Below, piece after piece: positions 1 through 8,975 of a stretch of 64,000 nucleotides of DNA. The notes beneath the pieces were generated by a model. The model saw only the letters and a program-made list of their open reading frames with translations. It searched no databases and had not been told where the DNA came from. The stretch is from Promicromonospora citrea (GTDB taxonomy: Bacteria; Actinomycetota; Actinomycetes; Actinomycetales; Cellulomonadaceae): positions 1-64,000 of the forward strand of contig NZ_JABEMG010000005.1 in assembly GCF_013004695.1 (NCBI RefSeq), written 5' to 3'. The position numbers and the translations under genes were made by a program. Position 1 is the first letter of the stretch. Each line of letters opens with the position of its first letter.

Positions 1-2160
1 GCCGAGTCCGCGAACGCGGCCGCGGCTGCCGGTGCCGCGCACGCGGAGGTGGCTGAGGCACGACGTGCGGCGGCCGAGGCCGCCGCTGCGGCAGACCTGG
101 CCCGACGTGCGGCAGCCACCACCCAGCGGCTCGCCGACAGAGCCAAGGCGGCGGCGCGGGAGGCCCGCGTCCGAGCCCGCTCCGCGGGCGAGCACTGCCT
201 GGCCGCGGGCGCAGCAGCAGAGGAAGCCGCCGACCACGCGTGGGACGCTGCACAGTTCGCCCAGCGGTCCCAGGCCGCGGCCGACGCGGCGGTCGAGGCT
301 GCGACAGCGGCCGTCGAGGCCGTCGAGGAAGCCCGTGCGGTGGAGGCGGAAGCGCGAGAGGCCGAGACGTCACGGCTCGCCATCGAGAAGGAGGCCGCCA
401 TCACCGTGGCCCGGGTCAGCGCGCTGGCGGAGGCGGAGCTCCTGGAACGCGTGCGACGCGAGCAGACCCGGGAGTCCTGGTACTCCGACGAGGTCCTGGC
501 GCTGATCGCCGCGGCGGAGGAGGCGCTGCAGGCGGACGCCGTCGACGAAGCCGTTCGGGCAGCACGGGAGGCGGCCGTCAAGATCACTGCGGCGACCTCG
601 ACACCGGGCGCGTGGACGCGGGCAGCCGCCGAGCTCGCCCTGGCCGGCACGGACGACGACATGGTCCGCTGGATCACCGAGGGCCGGGCGGCCGCGCAGG
701 GGCAGGACGACCAGATGGTCGTCGCGGGCCTCGGCGAGACGTCGACGCAGCGTGTCAGGTCCGCCGCGCTGGCCGTGCTCCAGACGGAGGATCCGGACGA
801 GGCTCGGGCCTTTCTCACGCACGGTGTGGTCCAGGCGGCCGCGGAGGACAACCGGGCAGCGATCCTGCAGATCCTCGGCGCCTCACCCGGGACCGCCGTG
901 CGAGGCGCGGCGGAGGCAGCACTCGACGACGGCTCCGCCGAGGCGCTGAAGACCTTCTTCACCACCGACCTCGCCGAGGCCGTGACCGCCGACGACACCG
1001 CGGAGGCCTTCCGGATCCTCGACTCCGGCGGGATCTATGCCCAGGCCGCCGCGGAGGTGGCGCTCGAGGGGACACATGCGTCCCGACGACGGTTCGTCGC
1101 CAGCCTGCGGTACCAGGCGGAGCTCCTCGACCACGACCGGGAGTCGCACGTCAACGCGATCCGGGCCTCGATCAACAGAGCCGCTGATCTGGCGAACACC
1201 GCGATGCGGGACGCCGCCAAGGCCTGCGAGGCGGCCCGGATCGCCAACGACGCACGGGACGAGGCCCAGCAGTGGGCGCAGCGGGCGAACGAGTCGTACG
1301 AGGCCGCCCGCGCTGCGAAGGCCGAGGCCCAGCGGCTCGCCGACCTCGCGACGCGGTCGGCGACACGCGCCCAGGAGCTGGCGGTCACAGCGAAGGACGC
1401 CGCGGCAACGGCGCGAGCCGCCGCCGTCGCGGCGGACGGCTCGGTGATGCGCGCCATGAGATCGGCCGGGCGGGCGTCCGCGTTCGCCTGGTCGGCGCGC
1501 GCCTCGGCGACCCGCGCCCACGCGGACGCCATCGCGGCCGGTCAGGACGCCGTCGCGGCGCGGCGGGCCGCGGACGAGGCCTGGGTCTATACGATCGGTC
1601 TCGCGTTCCAGCAGTTCCAGGAGGTGCTCGCCGGCTCACCGCCCGCAGAGGAGGGCGAGTACGCCGACCCCTTCGGCATCATCCCCAAGGACGTGACCAA
1701 CCCGCGGGACTGGGCCTGGGTCGCCGACAACGTCAGCTCGACGGCCGGGGGCTTCAGCGCCTGGCTCGCCTGGGTCCCCAAGGTCGGCTTCGGTGCGCCG
1801 GCTGCGCTGATCGGCCAGGCACTGGGCACGATCTCCACGGTGGCCGGACTCGGCGAGATCATCGCCCGCGCCCAGTACACCGATTACCACAGCGCTGCGA
1901 TGAAGCAGGAGATCGGCACCTGGGCGATCTCGACGGCGATCAGCAAGCTCCCGTACCCCGCCAGCGCCGTCACCCTGCTGCACGACGACCCCCTGCGGGG
2001 CAGCTGGAACTCGGCGTTCGAGACGCTGACCGGCTGGGACTTCGACGTCGACCACCCGCTGCCCGACGTGACGTCGGACGCGGACACGACCGCGGTCGGC
2101 GGCTGGGTGGTTCGCGCGTACGACGAGATCACGGGCTTCCTCCGCGAGCTCGTGGGCTGA
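1..2160 (+). CDS. ALF-repeat, alanine-rich coiled-coil protein (5' partial)
   Basis: The frame is open from base 1 to the stop at 2160, so this is the C-terminal 719 residues of a longer protein; the GTG at 49 is only an internal candidate. Residues about 1-165 are an Ala/Glu/Arg-rich helical region. Residues about 195-385 contain repeated blocks of the type AAAELALAG...D...F/W-I/L-T.G, which match the short ALF repeats (Ala-Leu-Phe rich, function unknown) of large actinobacterial proteins. A second Ala-rich helical stretch follows to about residue 530. The last 180 residues differ: less charged, with a Gly/Ala/Trp-rich hydrophobic stretch at about 581-625 and an acidic end. ALF proteins are often large, surface-associated or toxin-like, but no toxin domain is recognised here. 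A strong hairpin follows the stop. Confidence 0.75.
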   Translation, partial: AESANAAAAAGAAHAEVAEARRAAAEAAAAADLARRAAATTQRLADRAKAAAREARVRARSAGEHCLAAGAAAEEAADHAWDAAQFAQRSQAAADAAVEAATAAVEAVEEARAVEAEAREAETSRLAIEKEAAITVARVSALAEAELLERVRREQTRESWYSDEVLALIAAAEEALQADAVDEAVRAAREAAVKITAATSTPGAWTRAAAELALAGTDDDMVRWITEGRAAAQGQDDQMVVAGLGETSTQRVRSAALAVLQTEDPDEARAFLTHGVVQAAAEDNRAAILQILGASPGTAVRGAAEAALDDGSAEALKTFFTTDLAEAVTADDTAEAFRILDSGGIYAQAAAEVALEGTHASRRRFVASLRYQAELLDHDRESHVNAIRASINRAADLANTAMRDAAKACEAARIANDARDEAQQWAQRANESYEAARAAKAEAQRLADLATRSATRAQELAVTAKDAAATARAAAVAADGSVMRAMRSAGRASAFAWSARASATRAHADAIAAGQDAVAARRAADEAWVYTIGLAFQQFQEVLAGSPPAEEGEYADPFGIIPKDVTNPRDWAWVADNVSSTAGGFSAWLAWVPKVGFGAPAALIGQALGTISTVAGLGEIIARAQYTDYHSAAMKQEIGTWAISTAISKLPYPASAVTLLHDDPLRGSWNSAFETLTGWDFDVDHPLPDVTSDADTTAVGGWVVRAYDEITGFLRELVG

Positions 2161-2162
2161 CC

Positions 2163-2202
2163 CGATCGTCCGCCTGGTCGTGATCGGCCAGGCGGACGAT
2201 CG
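2163..2202 (+). terminator. Hairpin terminator after the ALF-repeat gene
   Basis: A perfect 15-bp stem (2163-2177 with 2188-2202) and a 10-nt loop begin 2 bp after the stop codon. There is no clear T-tract, which is usual for high-G+C actinobacterial terminators. It separates the ALF gene from the downstream regulator. Confidence 0.7.
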
Positions 2203-2269
2203 CCCCGGCACCATATTTGCGGCGTCCGACTTTTCGCCCCGCTAGAGTCGTGCGGGGGACGGGACGTCT

Positions 2270-3103
2270 GTGTCGGGGGTGGTCACGATGGTCGGTACAG
2301 CGACAGCACAGGGGGCAGGCGGCTGGCCGGCCTTCTCTCTCGACTTCTCCGCCTACACGGGTACGGGCACCCTGTCGTGGCAGCGGACCCAGCGCGTCTT
2401 CGAGGCGATGGCGCACCTGCAGGAGGAGCGCGCCCGGATCGTCGGCGCCCTCGAGCGCCGTCAACGGGTCGCCGCGCGCATCGTGGGTCGCGGCCCGAAG
2501 GGGATCAACCAGGCCCTCGTCCGCACCGCGAGCACCTGGCGGACGCTCGAGTCCATCCGCCACTCGGGCACCGTCGGCCAGCTCAGGACCAGCCTGCCGA
2601 ACAACGCGATCCTCCTCGACGCGGGCCTGCGCATGACCAGCGTCTGGAACCACTCCGGCCTCGACCCGGACGCCCGCCTGGTCCTGGCCGGCGAGGACCC
2701 GTCCGTCTACCTCTTCGGCTTCGCGCCCCTCCAGATGAAGATCATCGACGGCACCAGCGTGCTCCTCGACGGGCCAACGGTCTGCGGCAGCCCGACCGTC
2801 ATCGACGTCCGCGACGCCGGCTGCCTCACCGCGGCGCGCGCCTACTGGGACGCCGTCCTCGCCACCACCTACCCCTGCGACGCCGAGACCGCCGCCCTGA
2901 CCGAGCTCACCCCGCGCCAGCGCCGCATCGTCACCCTCATGCTGACCAGCTCCACCGACGAGGAGATCGCCCACCGGCTCGACGTCAGCGTCCGCACCGT
3001 GCGCGCCGACATCGCGACGGTGCTCGAGCTCCTGGACGCGCCCACCCGCTTCGCGGCGGGGGTCCGCCTCCGCGAGCGCCTCGGGATGCCCGCCGCGCAG
3101 TAG
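2270..3103 (+). CDS. LuxR-type HTH regulator with TrmB-like effector region
   Basis: 277 residues from GTG 2270; ATG 2288 is an alternative start. Residues about 210-275 form a GerE/LuxR DNA-binding domain (LTPRQRRIVTLML, then EEIAHRLDVSVRTVRADI). No receiver domain is present. The N-terminal part begins with a helix around the ALERRQ segment, and its middle part (FAPLQMKIIDGTSVLLDG, then a block ending in AARAYWDAVLATTYP) resembles the TrmB-like sensor region found in many actinobacterial LuxR solos. It lies 110 bp downstream of the ALF gene but behind a terminator, so cotranscription is unlikely. Its target is unknown; local autoregulation or control of the adjacent SDR are only guesses. 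Confidence 0.75.
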   Translation: MSGVVTMVGTATAQGAGGWPAFSLDFSAYTGTGTLSWQRTQRVFEAMAHLQEERARIVGALERRQRVAARIVGRGPKGINQALVRTASTWRTLESIRHSGTVGQLRTSLPNNAILLDAGLRMTSVWNHSGLDPDARLVLAGEDPSVYLFGFAPLQMKIIDGTSVLLDGPTVCGSPTVIDVRDAGCLTAARAYWDAVLATTYPCDAETAALTELTPRQRRIVTLMLTSSTDEEIAHRLDVSVRTVRADIATVLELLDAPTRFAAGVRLRERLGMPAAQ

Positions 3104-3148
3104 CCCGGGTCGCCGTCGTCCGGACGCGCCCGCGCCTACCATCGAGGC

Positions 3149-3892
3149 ATGGACCATGCGACGGTGCGCCGGATCCTCGTCACCGGCTCGGCCGACGGGC
3201 TGGGCCGCCTCGCGGCCGAGACCCTCCTGGGCGACGGGTACGACGTCGTCGTCCACGCGCGCAACCCGGACCGAGCGCGGGCGCTGGACCCGCTCGTCGA
3301 CCGGGGCGCCCGGCTCGTCGTGGCGGACCTGGCCGACCGGAGGTCCGTCCACGAGCTCGCCGCGACCCTGGCCGACGGCGAGCCGCTCGACGCCGTGATC
3401 CACAACGCCGGTGTCTACCGCGGTCCGGCGATCATGCCCGTCAACGTCGTCGCGCCGTACCTGCTCACGGCCCTGGTGCCGGGGCCGCGCCGCCTCGTCT
3501 ACCTGAGCAGCGGCTCGCACTTCAGCGGCCGCCCGGTGCTCGACGGCGTCGACTGGGAGGGCCGCACACCGGGTTCCTACGGTGACAGCAAGCTGTTCGT
3601 GACGGCGCTCGCGCTCGCCGTCGCGCGGCTGCGCCCGGGCGTGCTGAGCAACGCCGTCGACCCGGGCTGGGTGCCGACGCGGATGGGCGGAGCGGGCGCG
3701 CCGGACGATCTCGACCTGGGCCACGTCACGCAGGAGTGGCTGGCGACGAGCGACGACGCCGCGGCGCTGACGGCGGGCGGCTACTGGTACCACCAGGAGC
3801 GTGAGGAACCGCACGCCTCCGCCCTCGACGTCGCCTTCCAGAACCGCCTGGTGGCCGCGCTGGAGCGCGAGACGGGCGTGGCCCTGCGCTGA
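3149..3892 (+). CDS. SDR-family NAD(P)-dependent oxidoreductase
   Basis: 247 residues. Rossmann motif TGSADGLG at about 12-19, HNAGVY at about 90, Ser in YLSSGS at about 118, and the active-site YGDSK at about 144-148 make a complete classical short-chain dehydrogenase with the Ser-Tyr-Lys set. It sits 45 bp after the LuxR-type regulator in the same direction. A TACCAT hexamer at 3137-3142, six bases before the ATG, suggests its own leaderless promoter. The substrate cannot be told from sequence. Confidence 0.85.
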   Translation: MDHATVRRILVTGSADGLGRLAAETLLGDGYDVVVHARNPDRARALDPLVDRGARLVVADLADRRSVHELAATLADGEPLDAVIHNAGVYRGPAIMPVNVVAPYLLTALVPGPRRLVYLSSGSHFSGRPVLDGVDWEGRTPGSYGDSKLFVTALALAVARLRPGVLSNAVDPGWVPTRMGGAGAPDDLDLGHVTQEWLATSDDAAALTAGGYWYHQEREEPHASALDVAFQNRLVAALERETGVALR

Positions 3893-4062
3893 GACGCGGG
3901 TGGCGCGCTCGTCGGACGCCGGGCGACACGCCGGCCACGGCACGGGCTCCATCGAACGATGCAACCCCCGCGGACCATCCGAAGGCCCGTAGAGCCTGCT
4001 GCGCGCCGTCCATAGCGTCGGTGGAGGAAGAAAGACGTCCTCCTCACCGAAAGGTCGCTCCG

Positions 4063-4815
4063 ATGACCGCGATCGACACACCGCCCCGGCTCGACACCGC
4101 CGTGCGCCTCGACCAGCTCACCAAGACCTACCCGAACGGCCCCGAGCAGGTGGCCGCGCTGCGGGGCGTGTCGCTCGCCGTCCGGCCCGGCGCGTTCACC
4201 GCGATCATGGGGCCCTCCGGCTCGGGCAAGTCGACGTTCCTCAACGTCGCCGCGGGCCTCGACACGCCGACGAGCGGGCGGGTGCACATCGGCGACACCG
4301 ACCTCACCGCCCTGTCGGCCGACGCCGTCACGCGCTTCCGCCGCCGGAACATCGGCTTCGTGTTCCAGGCGTACAACCTCGTCGGCCACCTCACGGTCGC
4401 CGAGAACGTCCAGCTCCCGCTGCTGCTCGACGGGCGCCGCCCGGACCCGAGGTGGCAGGACACGTTGCTCGAGTCCGTCGGGCTGGCGGGCATGGCCGAC
4501 CGCCTGCCGCGCGAGCTGTCCGGCGGGCAGGCGCAGCGCGTGGCGATCGCCCGCGCGCTCGTCACGCGGCCGACCGTCGTCTTCGCCGACGAGCCCACCG
4601 GCGCCCTCGACCGCCGCACCGGCGACCAGGTGCTCGACGTGCTCCGCGGCACCGCCAAGCAGCTCGGCCAGACGCTGGTCGTCGTGACGCACGACCCGTC
4701 CGTGGCCGTCGCCGCCGACGACGTGCTCTTCCTCGCCGACGGCCTGCTCGCCGGCGGGCTCGTCGCGCCGACCACCGACCAGGTCGTCGCCCGCCTCGTC
4801 GAGCTGGGGCGGTGA
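4063..4815 (+). CDS. ABC transporter ATP-binding protein, MacB/LolD type
   Basis: 250 residues from ATG 4063, preceded by GAAAGG at 4049; an in-frame GTG at 4021 would add an unconserved tail. Walker A GPSGSGKST at about 49-57, signature LSGGQ at about 151, Walker B VVFADEPTG at about 173, followed by an H-loop VVVTHD. The pattern DEPTGALDRRTG is typical of ATPases that drive FtsX/MacB permeases, used for antimicrobial peptide, lipid or lipoprotein export rather than nutrient import. It overlaps the downstream permease start by 4 bp. No regulator or sensor kinase is directly adjacent. Confidence 0.9.
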   Translation: MTAIDTPPRLDTAVRLDQLTKTYPNGPEQVAALRGVSLAVRPGAFTAIMGPSGSGKSTFLNVAAGLDTPTSGRVHIGDTDLTALSADAVTRFRRRNIGFVFQAYNLVGHLTVAENVQLPLLLDGRRPDPRWQDTLLESVGLAGMADRLPRELSGGQAQRVAIARALVTRPTVVFADEPTGALDRRTGDQVLDVLRGTAKQLGQTLVVVTHDPSVAVAADDVLFLADGLLAGGLVAPTTDQVVARLVELGR

Positions 4816-6644
4816 CGACCATGTGGTCCTTCGCCCGCTCCGCGGTCCGCGCCAACCCGGCGAGCTTCGCCGGAAGCTTCCTCGTCGTCGTGGCCGCCGC
4901 CGCGCTCCTCGCCGCGAACGGTGTGCTCATGGAGAGCGGTCTGCGCGCCGACGCCCCGATGCTCACCACGGTCGCCGGCTCGTTCGCCGGCACGGCCGTC
5001 CTCGTCGTTGTGCTCGTCGTCGCCTCCACGTTCGCCGCGGCGCTGCGCCGCCGCACCGAGCAGTACGCACTCCTGCGCGCCGTCGGCGCCACTCCCGCGC
5101 AGGTGCGCTCGATGGTGACGGCGGAGGTCGGCCTCGTGTTCGCCGTCGCGGCCCCCGTCGGCGCCGTGCCCGGCCTGTTCGCCGCGCACCTGTTCACGCC
5201 GCTGCTCGCGTCGGGCGGCATCGTGCCCGAAGGGCTCGACCTGGTCGTCACGCCCCTGCCCGTGCTCGGCGCACTGGCCCTGCTCTTCCCGACGGCGCTG
5301 CTCGCGGCGCGGCTCGTCGCCCGGTCGGTCACGAGCGTCAGCCCGACGGCAGCCGTGCGCGGCACCGCCGCCGAGCCCGCCGGGCTGTCGGCCGCGCGGC
5401 GCGCGTGGGCCGTCGTCCTGCTGGTCTCGGGCCTGCTCCTGGCCGGCACGCCGTTCGTCCTGCCCGGCCTCCTGGGCAGCGCGGCGGGCGCGACGTCGGC
5501 GTTCCTGCTCATCAGCGCCGCCGCCCTGGCGGGACCCGCGCTGGTCGGGGCGGCGGCCCGTCGGGCGGTCGACGCCTCCCGGACGTCACGGCACGCCGCG
5601 ACACTGCTCGCGCTGCTCAACAGCCGTGGCTTCGCCCGCCGCCTCACGACGGCGATCGTGCCGCTCGCCCTGTTCCTCGCGCTGGGCACGGTGCAGACGG
5701 GGGTGAACGGCAGCATCGTCGACGCCGCAGCCGCACAGCTCCGCACGGGGGTCTCCGCCGACGCCGTGGTCACCGCGCCCGGCAGCCTCACGCCGGAGCA
5801 GGTGGACGCCGTCACGACGACGCCGGGTGTCGAGGCCGTGCTCGCGACCGCGTCGGTCCCCGCCGAGGTGCGGACGGACCCGGACGACGACCTCGGCGGC
5901 CTGGCGTGGGAGCCGTCGGCCCTCACGGCCCTCTCCGGGGACGCCGCCGGCCTGGTCGACGTCGGCGTGACCGCGGGTTCCCTGTCCGACCTGACCGGCC
6001 CCGGCACGGTCGCGGTCAGCGCGGAGAGCCTGTTCGCGACGGGCAAGGGCGTGGGCGACACCGTGGACGTGCGGCTCGGCGACAGCGAGACCTCGCCGAC
6101 GATCGTCGCCGTCTACGACCGTGGCCTGGGCTTCGGGGACTACCTGGTGGACGCCGTGGCGCTCCCGGAGCCGGTCCCCGCGGCCGCGCTGTACGTGCGC
6201 GGTCCCGCCGATTTCGCCGTCGCGGGACTGGAGGTGCTCACCGTGGACGAGTACGTCGACACGACCGTGTCCGGCGCGGCGGCACAGCAGGAGCTCGGCA
6301 CCGTGCTGCTGCTCGTGCTCATCGTGTTCATCGCGGTCGCCGCGGCGAACACCCTGGTCATGCTGACCAGCGCACGCCGTCCGGAGCTCGCCCTGCTGCG
6401 CCGGGTCGGCGCGACGCGGCGCCAGCTCACGGCGATGGTCGGCGTCGAGTCGGCGTTCGTCGCCGGGACGGCCCTGGTGCTGGGGACGCTGGCCGTGCTG
6501 CCGGCGCTGGTCGGCGTCGCGTACGGGATGCTGGGCACCGCCGTCCCGGCGTTCGACTGGTCTGTCTACGGCGCCCTGGCGGCGGCGGTCGTGCTCATCG
6601 CGACCGCGGCGACCCTCGTCCCGACCCGCCTGACAACCCGCTAG
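4812..6644 (+). CDS. FtsX-like ABC transporter permease
   Basis: 610 residues from GTG 4812, which overlaps the ATPase stop (GTGA); ATG 4821 is an alternative giving a 607-residue protein. Two FtsX-type halves are visible: an N-terminal transmembrane segment, then a block with QYALLRAVGATPAQVRSMV, and a C-terminal block with ELALLRRVGATRRQLTAMV. Each RA/RVGAT motif is the hallmark cytoplasmic coupling helix of this permease class. A 160-residue extracytoplasmic domain precedes the last transmembrane set. With the ATPase it forms a complete exporter, substrate unknown. The gene ends immediately before a long inverted repeat array. Confidence 0.88.
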   Translation: MTTMWSFARSAVRANPASFAGSFLVVVAAAALLAANGVLMESGLRADAPMLTTVAGSFAGTAVLVVVLVVASTFAAALRRRTEQYALLRAVGATPAQVRSMVTAEVGLVFAVAAPVGAVPGLFAAHLFTPLLASGGIVPEGLDLVVTPLPVLGALALLFPTALLAARLVARSVTSVSPTAAVRGTAAEPAGLSAARRAWAVVLLVSGLLLAGTPFVLPGLLGSAAGATSAFLLISAAALAGPALVGAAARRAVDASRTSRHAATLLALLNSRGFARRLTTAIVPLALFLALGTVQTGVNGSIVDAAAAQLRTGVSADAVVTAPGSLTPEQVDAVTTTPGVEAVLATASVPAEVRTDPDDDLGGLAWEPSALTALSGDAAGLVDVGVTAGSLSDLTGPGTVAVSAESLFATGKGVGDTVDVRLGDSETSPTIVAVYDRGLGFGDYLVDAVALPEPVPAAALYVRGPADFAVAGLEVLTVDEYVDTTVSGAAAQQELGTVLLLVLIVFIAVAAANTLVMLTSARRPELALLRRVGATRRQLTAMVGVESAFVAGTALVLGTLAVLPALVGVAYGMLGTAVPAFDWSVYGALAAAVVLIATAATLVPTRLTTR

Positions 6645-6651
6645 CCCCCTG

Positions 6652-6756
6652 CCGAGGTAGTCAGTTGGCGAGGTAGTCACGTGGCGAGGTAGTACTACTT
6701 CGCTACGTGACTACCTCGCCTAGTGACTACCTCGCCAACTGACTACCTCGGCGGGG
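6652..6756. repeat. GACTACCTCG repeat array, inverted arms (locus 1)
   Basis: Seven copies, two of them degenerate, of a 10-bp core. On the left arm it reads CGAGGTAGTC (6653, 6669, 6685), and on the right arm GACTACCTCG (6693 degenerate, 6709, 6725, 6741). Within each arm spacing is exactly 16 bp. The arms can fold into one long hairpin. It lies between two convergent genes (stops at 6644 and 6766), so a bidirectional terminator is a plausible role. The same core recurs near 18.1, 19.3 and 52.8 kb. Confidence 0.9.
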
Positions 6757-6765
6757 CGCGCGGGG

Positions 6766-7482
6766 TCAGGCTGTGCGGGGGTGGACGCCCATGCCACCGG
6801 AGACCACGAGGTCCTCGCCCGTGACGTAGCCCGCGGCGTCGGACGCGAGGTAGGCGACCGCCTCCGCGACGTCCGTCGTCGTGCCGACACGGCCGAGCGG
6901 CACCTCCGCACCCCAGGCCGCGAGCGCCTCGGGCGCCATGCCCATCCGGCTGTACACCGGGGTGTCGATGACGCCGGGACTCACCGCGTTGACGCGGATC
7001 CCGCGGGGCGCGAGCTCGAGCGCGAGCGAGCGCATGAGCGGCAGCAGCGAGTTCTTGGCGGCCATCATGGCGGCGCCGGTCCCCTCCCCCGCGCCGACGG
7101 TGAAGACGACCGACGACCCCTCGCCGAGGAGAGGCAGCGTCCGCTGCAGCGTGAAGAAGCTGCCCTTGACGTTGACGTCGAAGACGACGTCGAAGTCCTC
7201 CTCCGACGTCGACTCGAACGGCCCGCTGCGGAACGCCGCGGCGTTGAGGAACAGCAGCCCGATCGAGCCGAGGTGCTCGCGCGCCTGCTCGGCGGCTGCG
7301 TCGATGTCGCTCAGCGACGCCAGGTCGGCACGGACGGCGCGCACGCCGTCGGGCAGGTCGGCGTCGCCGACGTGGGTCACGCCGGTGACCATGACGCGCC
7401 AGCCGCGCGCATGGAGCAGCTCCGCCGTCGCCTTGCCGATGCCGCTGGTCCCGCCGGTGATGAATGCGGTCTTCGTGCTCAT
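6766..7482 (-). CDS. SDR-family oxidoreductase lacking the catalytic tyrosine
   Basis: 238 residues from ATG 7482. TGGTSGIG at about 8-15 is the glycine-rich cofactor loop, NAAA takes the NNAG position, and PGVIDTP and [11 protein letters not shown] are typical C-terminal SDR motifs. The active site is odd: where classical SDRs have YxxxK, this protein reads MMAAK, so the tyrosine is methionine; the preceding serine position is also not conserved. It may be a non-catalytic or altered family member. It is divergent from a TetR gene, with a palindrome overlapping its promoter, and is probably repressed by that TetR protein. Confidence 0.82.
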   Translation of the reverse strand: MSTKTAFITGGTSGIGKATAELLHARGWRVMVTGVTHVGDADLPDGVRAVRADLASLSDIDAAAEQAREHLGSIGLLFLNAAAFRSGPFESTSEEDFDVVFDVNVKGSFFTLQRTLPLLGEGSSVVFTVGAGEGTGAAMMAAKNSLLPLMRSLALELAPRGIRVNAVSPGVIDTPVYSRMGMAPEALAAWGAEVPLGRVGTTTDVAEAVAYLASDAAGYVTGEDLVVSGGMGVHPRTA

Positions 7483-7515
7483 GTCGTGTCCTTCGCTCGG
7501 AGGGTGGTGCGTGGC

Positions 7516-7545
7516 AGCGTACGCCTCTGTGGCAGCGACTGCCAA
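7516..7545 (-). promoter_or_regulatory. Promoter of the divergent SDR with overlapping TetR-type operator
   Basis: Read on the minus strand: -35 TTGGCA (7545-7540), 18-bp spacer, -10 TACGCT (7521-7516). The palindrome TGGCAGCGACTGCCA (7530-7544) overlaps the -35. The gene on the other side encodes a TetR repressor, so this is its most likely operator. Confidence 0.6.
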
Positions 7546-7581
7546 CTAGTCATTGACCGCCACGGGCGTTACGCTGCCGCC

Positions 7582-8172
7582 ATGAACCTGCGCGACCGCA
7601 CGCGGCAGCTCGCCGTCCAGGAGATCCTCGACACCGCGCTGCGCCTGTTCACCGAGCAGGGCTTCGAGGCGACGACCATCGCCCAGGTCGCCCACGAGGC
7701 CGGCGTCTCGCAGCGCACCCTCTTCCGTTACTTCGGCACCAAGGAGGACCTGGTCGGCGGGGCGCAGGACGAGTTCGTCGCGCTCGTCGGCACCACGCTC
7801 CGCGAGCAGCCCGACGACGTCGACGCCTGGACCGCCCTGCGCGAGGCCCTCGCGGCCGCGCTGTCGGTGCACGCCACACCGCTCGACGCGCTCGCGCGGT
7901 TCCGGCTGATCCACACCACGGCATCCCTGCGCGCCGCCTATCTCGGCAAGCGCGTGCGCCTGCAGGAGGAGCTCGTCCCGCTCGTCGAGGCGCGGCTCGA
8001 CGGGTCCGTCCCGGCCGCGGGCTCCGCCACGACCCGGGCGCGCGCCGTCCTCGGCACGGTCTTCGGCTGCTTCGACGCCGCCATGGCCACCTGGCTCGAC
8101 CACGACGGCGAGGGCGATCTCCTCGACCTCTACGACGAGGCGGTCGCGGCCGTGCGCGGCGCTCGCGCGTGA
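7582..8172 (+). CDS. TetR/AcrR-family regulator
   Basis: 196 residues. The N-terminal 60 residues are a canonical TetR HTH ([21 protein letters not shown], then [19 protein letters not shown]); the C-terminal ligand domain is of the MftR/SACE_7040-like length class. A TACGCT hexamer at 7570-7575 precedes the ATG by six bases, suggesting a leaderless transcript. It is divergent from the tyrosine-less SDR, and a 15-bp palindrome lies between them, so autoregulation and repression of the SDR are likely. Its stop overlaps a possible upstream GTG of the CutA gene. Confidence 0.88.
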   Translation: MNLRDRTRQLAVQEILDTALRLFTEQGFEATTIAQVAHEAGVSQRTLFRYFGTKEDLVGGAQDEFVALVGTTLREQPDDVDAWTALREALAAALSVHATPLDALARFRLIHTTASLRAAYLGKRVRLQEELVPLVEARLDGSVPAAGSATTRARAVLGTVFGCFDAAMATWLDHDGEGDLLDLYDEAVAAVRGARA

Positions 8173-8204
8173 CGACGGCCTCTGCGCCGGTACGCTTCGT
8201 CGGC

Positions 8205-8564
8205 ATGGAGTGGCGTGACGTCGAGCTCGTGCAGGTGGCGACCACCGTCGACACCGTGGAGGCGGCGCAGGCGATCGCCTCGTCGGCGGTCGGGAGACGG
8301 CTGGCGGCGTGCGCGCAGACCGAGGGCCCGATCACGAGCGTGTACCGCTGGGACGGCGCCGTGCAGACCGACACGGAGTGGCGCGTCGTCCTCAAGACGA
8401 CGGCGGCCCTGGCCGAACGCCTCACCGAGCACCTCGTCCGTGAGCACTCGTACGAGGTGCCGGAGGTCGTGGTGACGCCCCTGATCGGCGGCAACCCCGA
8501 GTACCTGCGTTGGATCCGCGACGAGACCGCGGACGGGACCGCCCCCGAGCCACGGGACGCGTGA
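8205..8564 (+). CDS. cutA: Divalent-cation tolerance protein CutA
   Basis: 119 residues from ATG 8205, which has a TACGCT hexamer at 8191-8196. A GTG at 8169 overlapping the TetR stop would extend it to 131 residues. CutA1 hallmarks: a first strand VQVATTVDTVEAAQAIASSAV, then RRLAACAQ, ITSVYRWDGAVQTDTEWRVV, and LIGGNPEYLRWI near the end. CutA1 is a trimeric, ferredoxin-like protein linked to copper and other divalent metal tolerance, though its precise role is uncertain. The length fits the family. Confidence 0.88.
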   Translation: MEWRDVELVQVATTVDTVEAAQAIASSAVGRRLAACAQTEGPITSVYRWDGAVQTDTEWRVVLKTTAALAERLTEHLVREHSYEVPEVVVTPLIGGNPEYLRWIRDETADGTAPEPRDA

Positions 8565-8687
8565 CGTCCGGGATGCCCGTCGCGCCCGTCACAGGGAGGA
8601 GACAACGGCTGCTCGGAGCAACAGCGCTGCGGCGAGGTCGCGCGGACTTCACGGGCACCGGCACGCCGTCCCCCCTATGGTGGGCCC

Positions 8688-8975
8688 ATGACCACCCACG
8701 AACCCGGCACAGGTCCCGACCCCGGCGGCCGACCGGCCCGGCCCTGGTCACCCTGGGTCTGGGGAGCGATCATCGGGATCGGCATCGGACTCGCGTTCGT
8801 CCCGTCGCTCGGCCCGGTGGGCATCGGCATCGGCCTCGCCCTGGCGCCCTCTTCGGCCCCGGGCACGACCGGCACCACCACGACCGGCACCACGGAGCAC
8901 CGCTCCGACGACCGCCCGGACGACACCGCCCCTGACCAGCCCGGTACCCCCGACACCCCCGACCAGGACCAGTGA
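8688..8975 (+). CDS. Small glycine-rich membrane protein
   Basis: 95 residues, not recognised as a named family. A Pro-rich N-terminus is followed by one hydrophobic segment made of two near repeats (IGIGIGLAFVPS and VGIGIGLALAPS), then a Thr/Asp/Pro-rich tail, probably outside the membrane. TATGGT at 8676-8681 precedes the ATG by six bases. Its stop overlaps the start of the downstream hydrolase, so the two are translationally coupled and may act together at the membrane. Confidence 0.55.
   Translation: MTTHEPGTGPDPGGRPARPWSPWVWGAIIGIGIGLAFVPSLGPVGIGIGLALAPSSAPGTTGTTTTGTTEHRSDDRPDDTAPDQPGTPDTPDQDQ

Noticed and set aside
2129-4081. Long minus-strand open frame opposite several plus-strand genes
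   Set aside because: Its sequence is low-complexity Arg/Ala/Gly-rich, matches no family, and lies opposite clear LuxR and SDR genes; an effect of high G+C third positions. The same holds for many other long frames across the window.
8169-8204. Upstream GTG start for CutA overlapping the TetR stop
   Set aside because: The added 12 residues are not family-like, and a -10 hexamer favours ATG 8205; kept as an alternative only.
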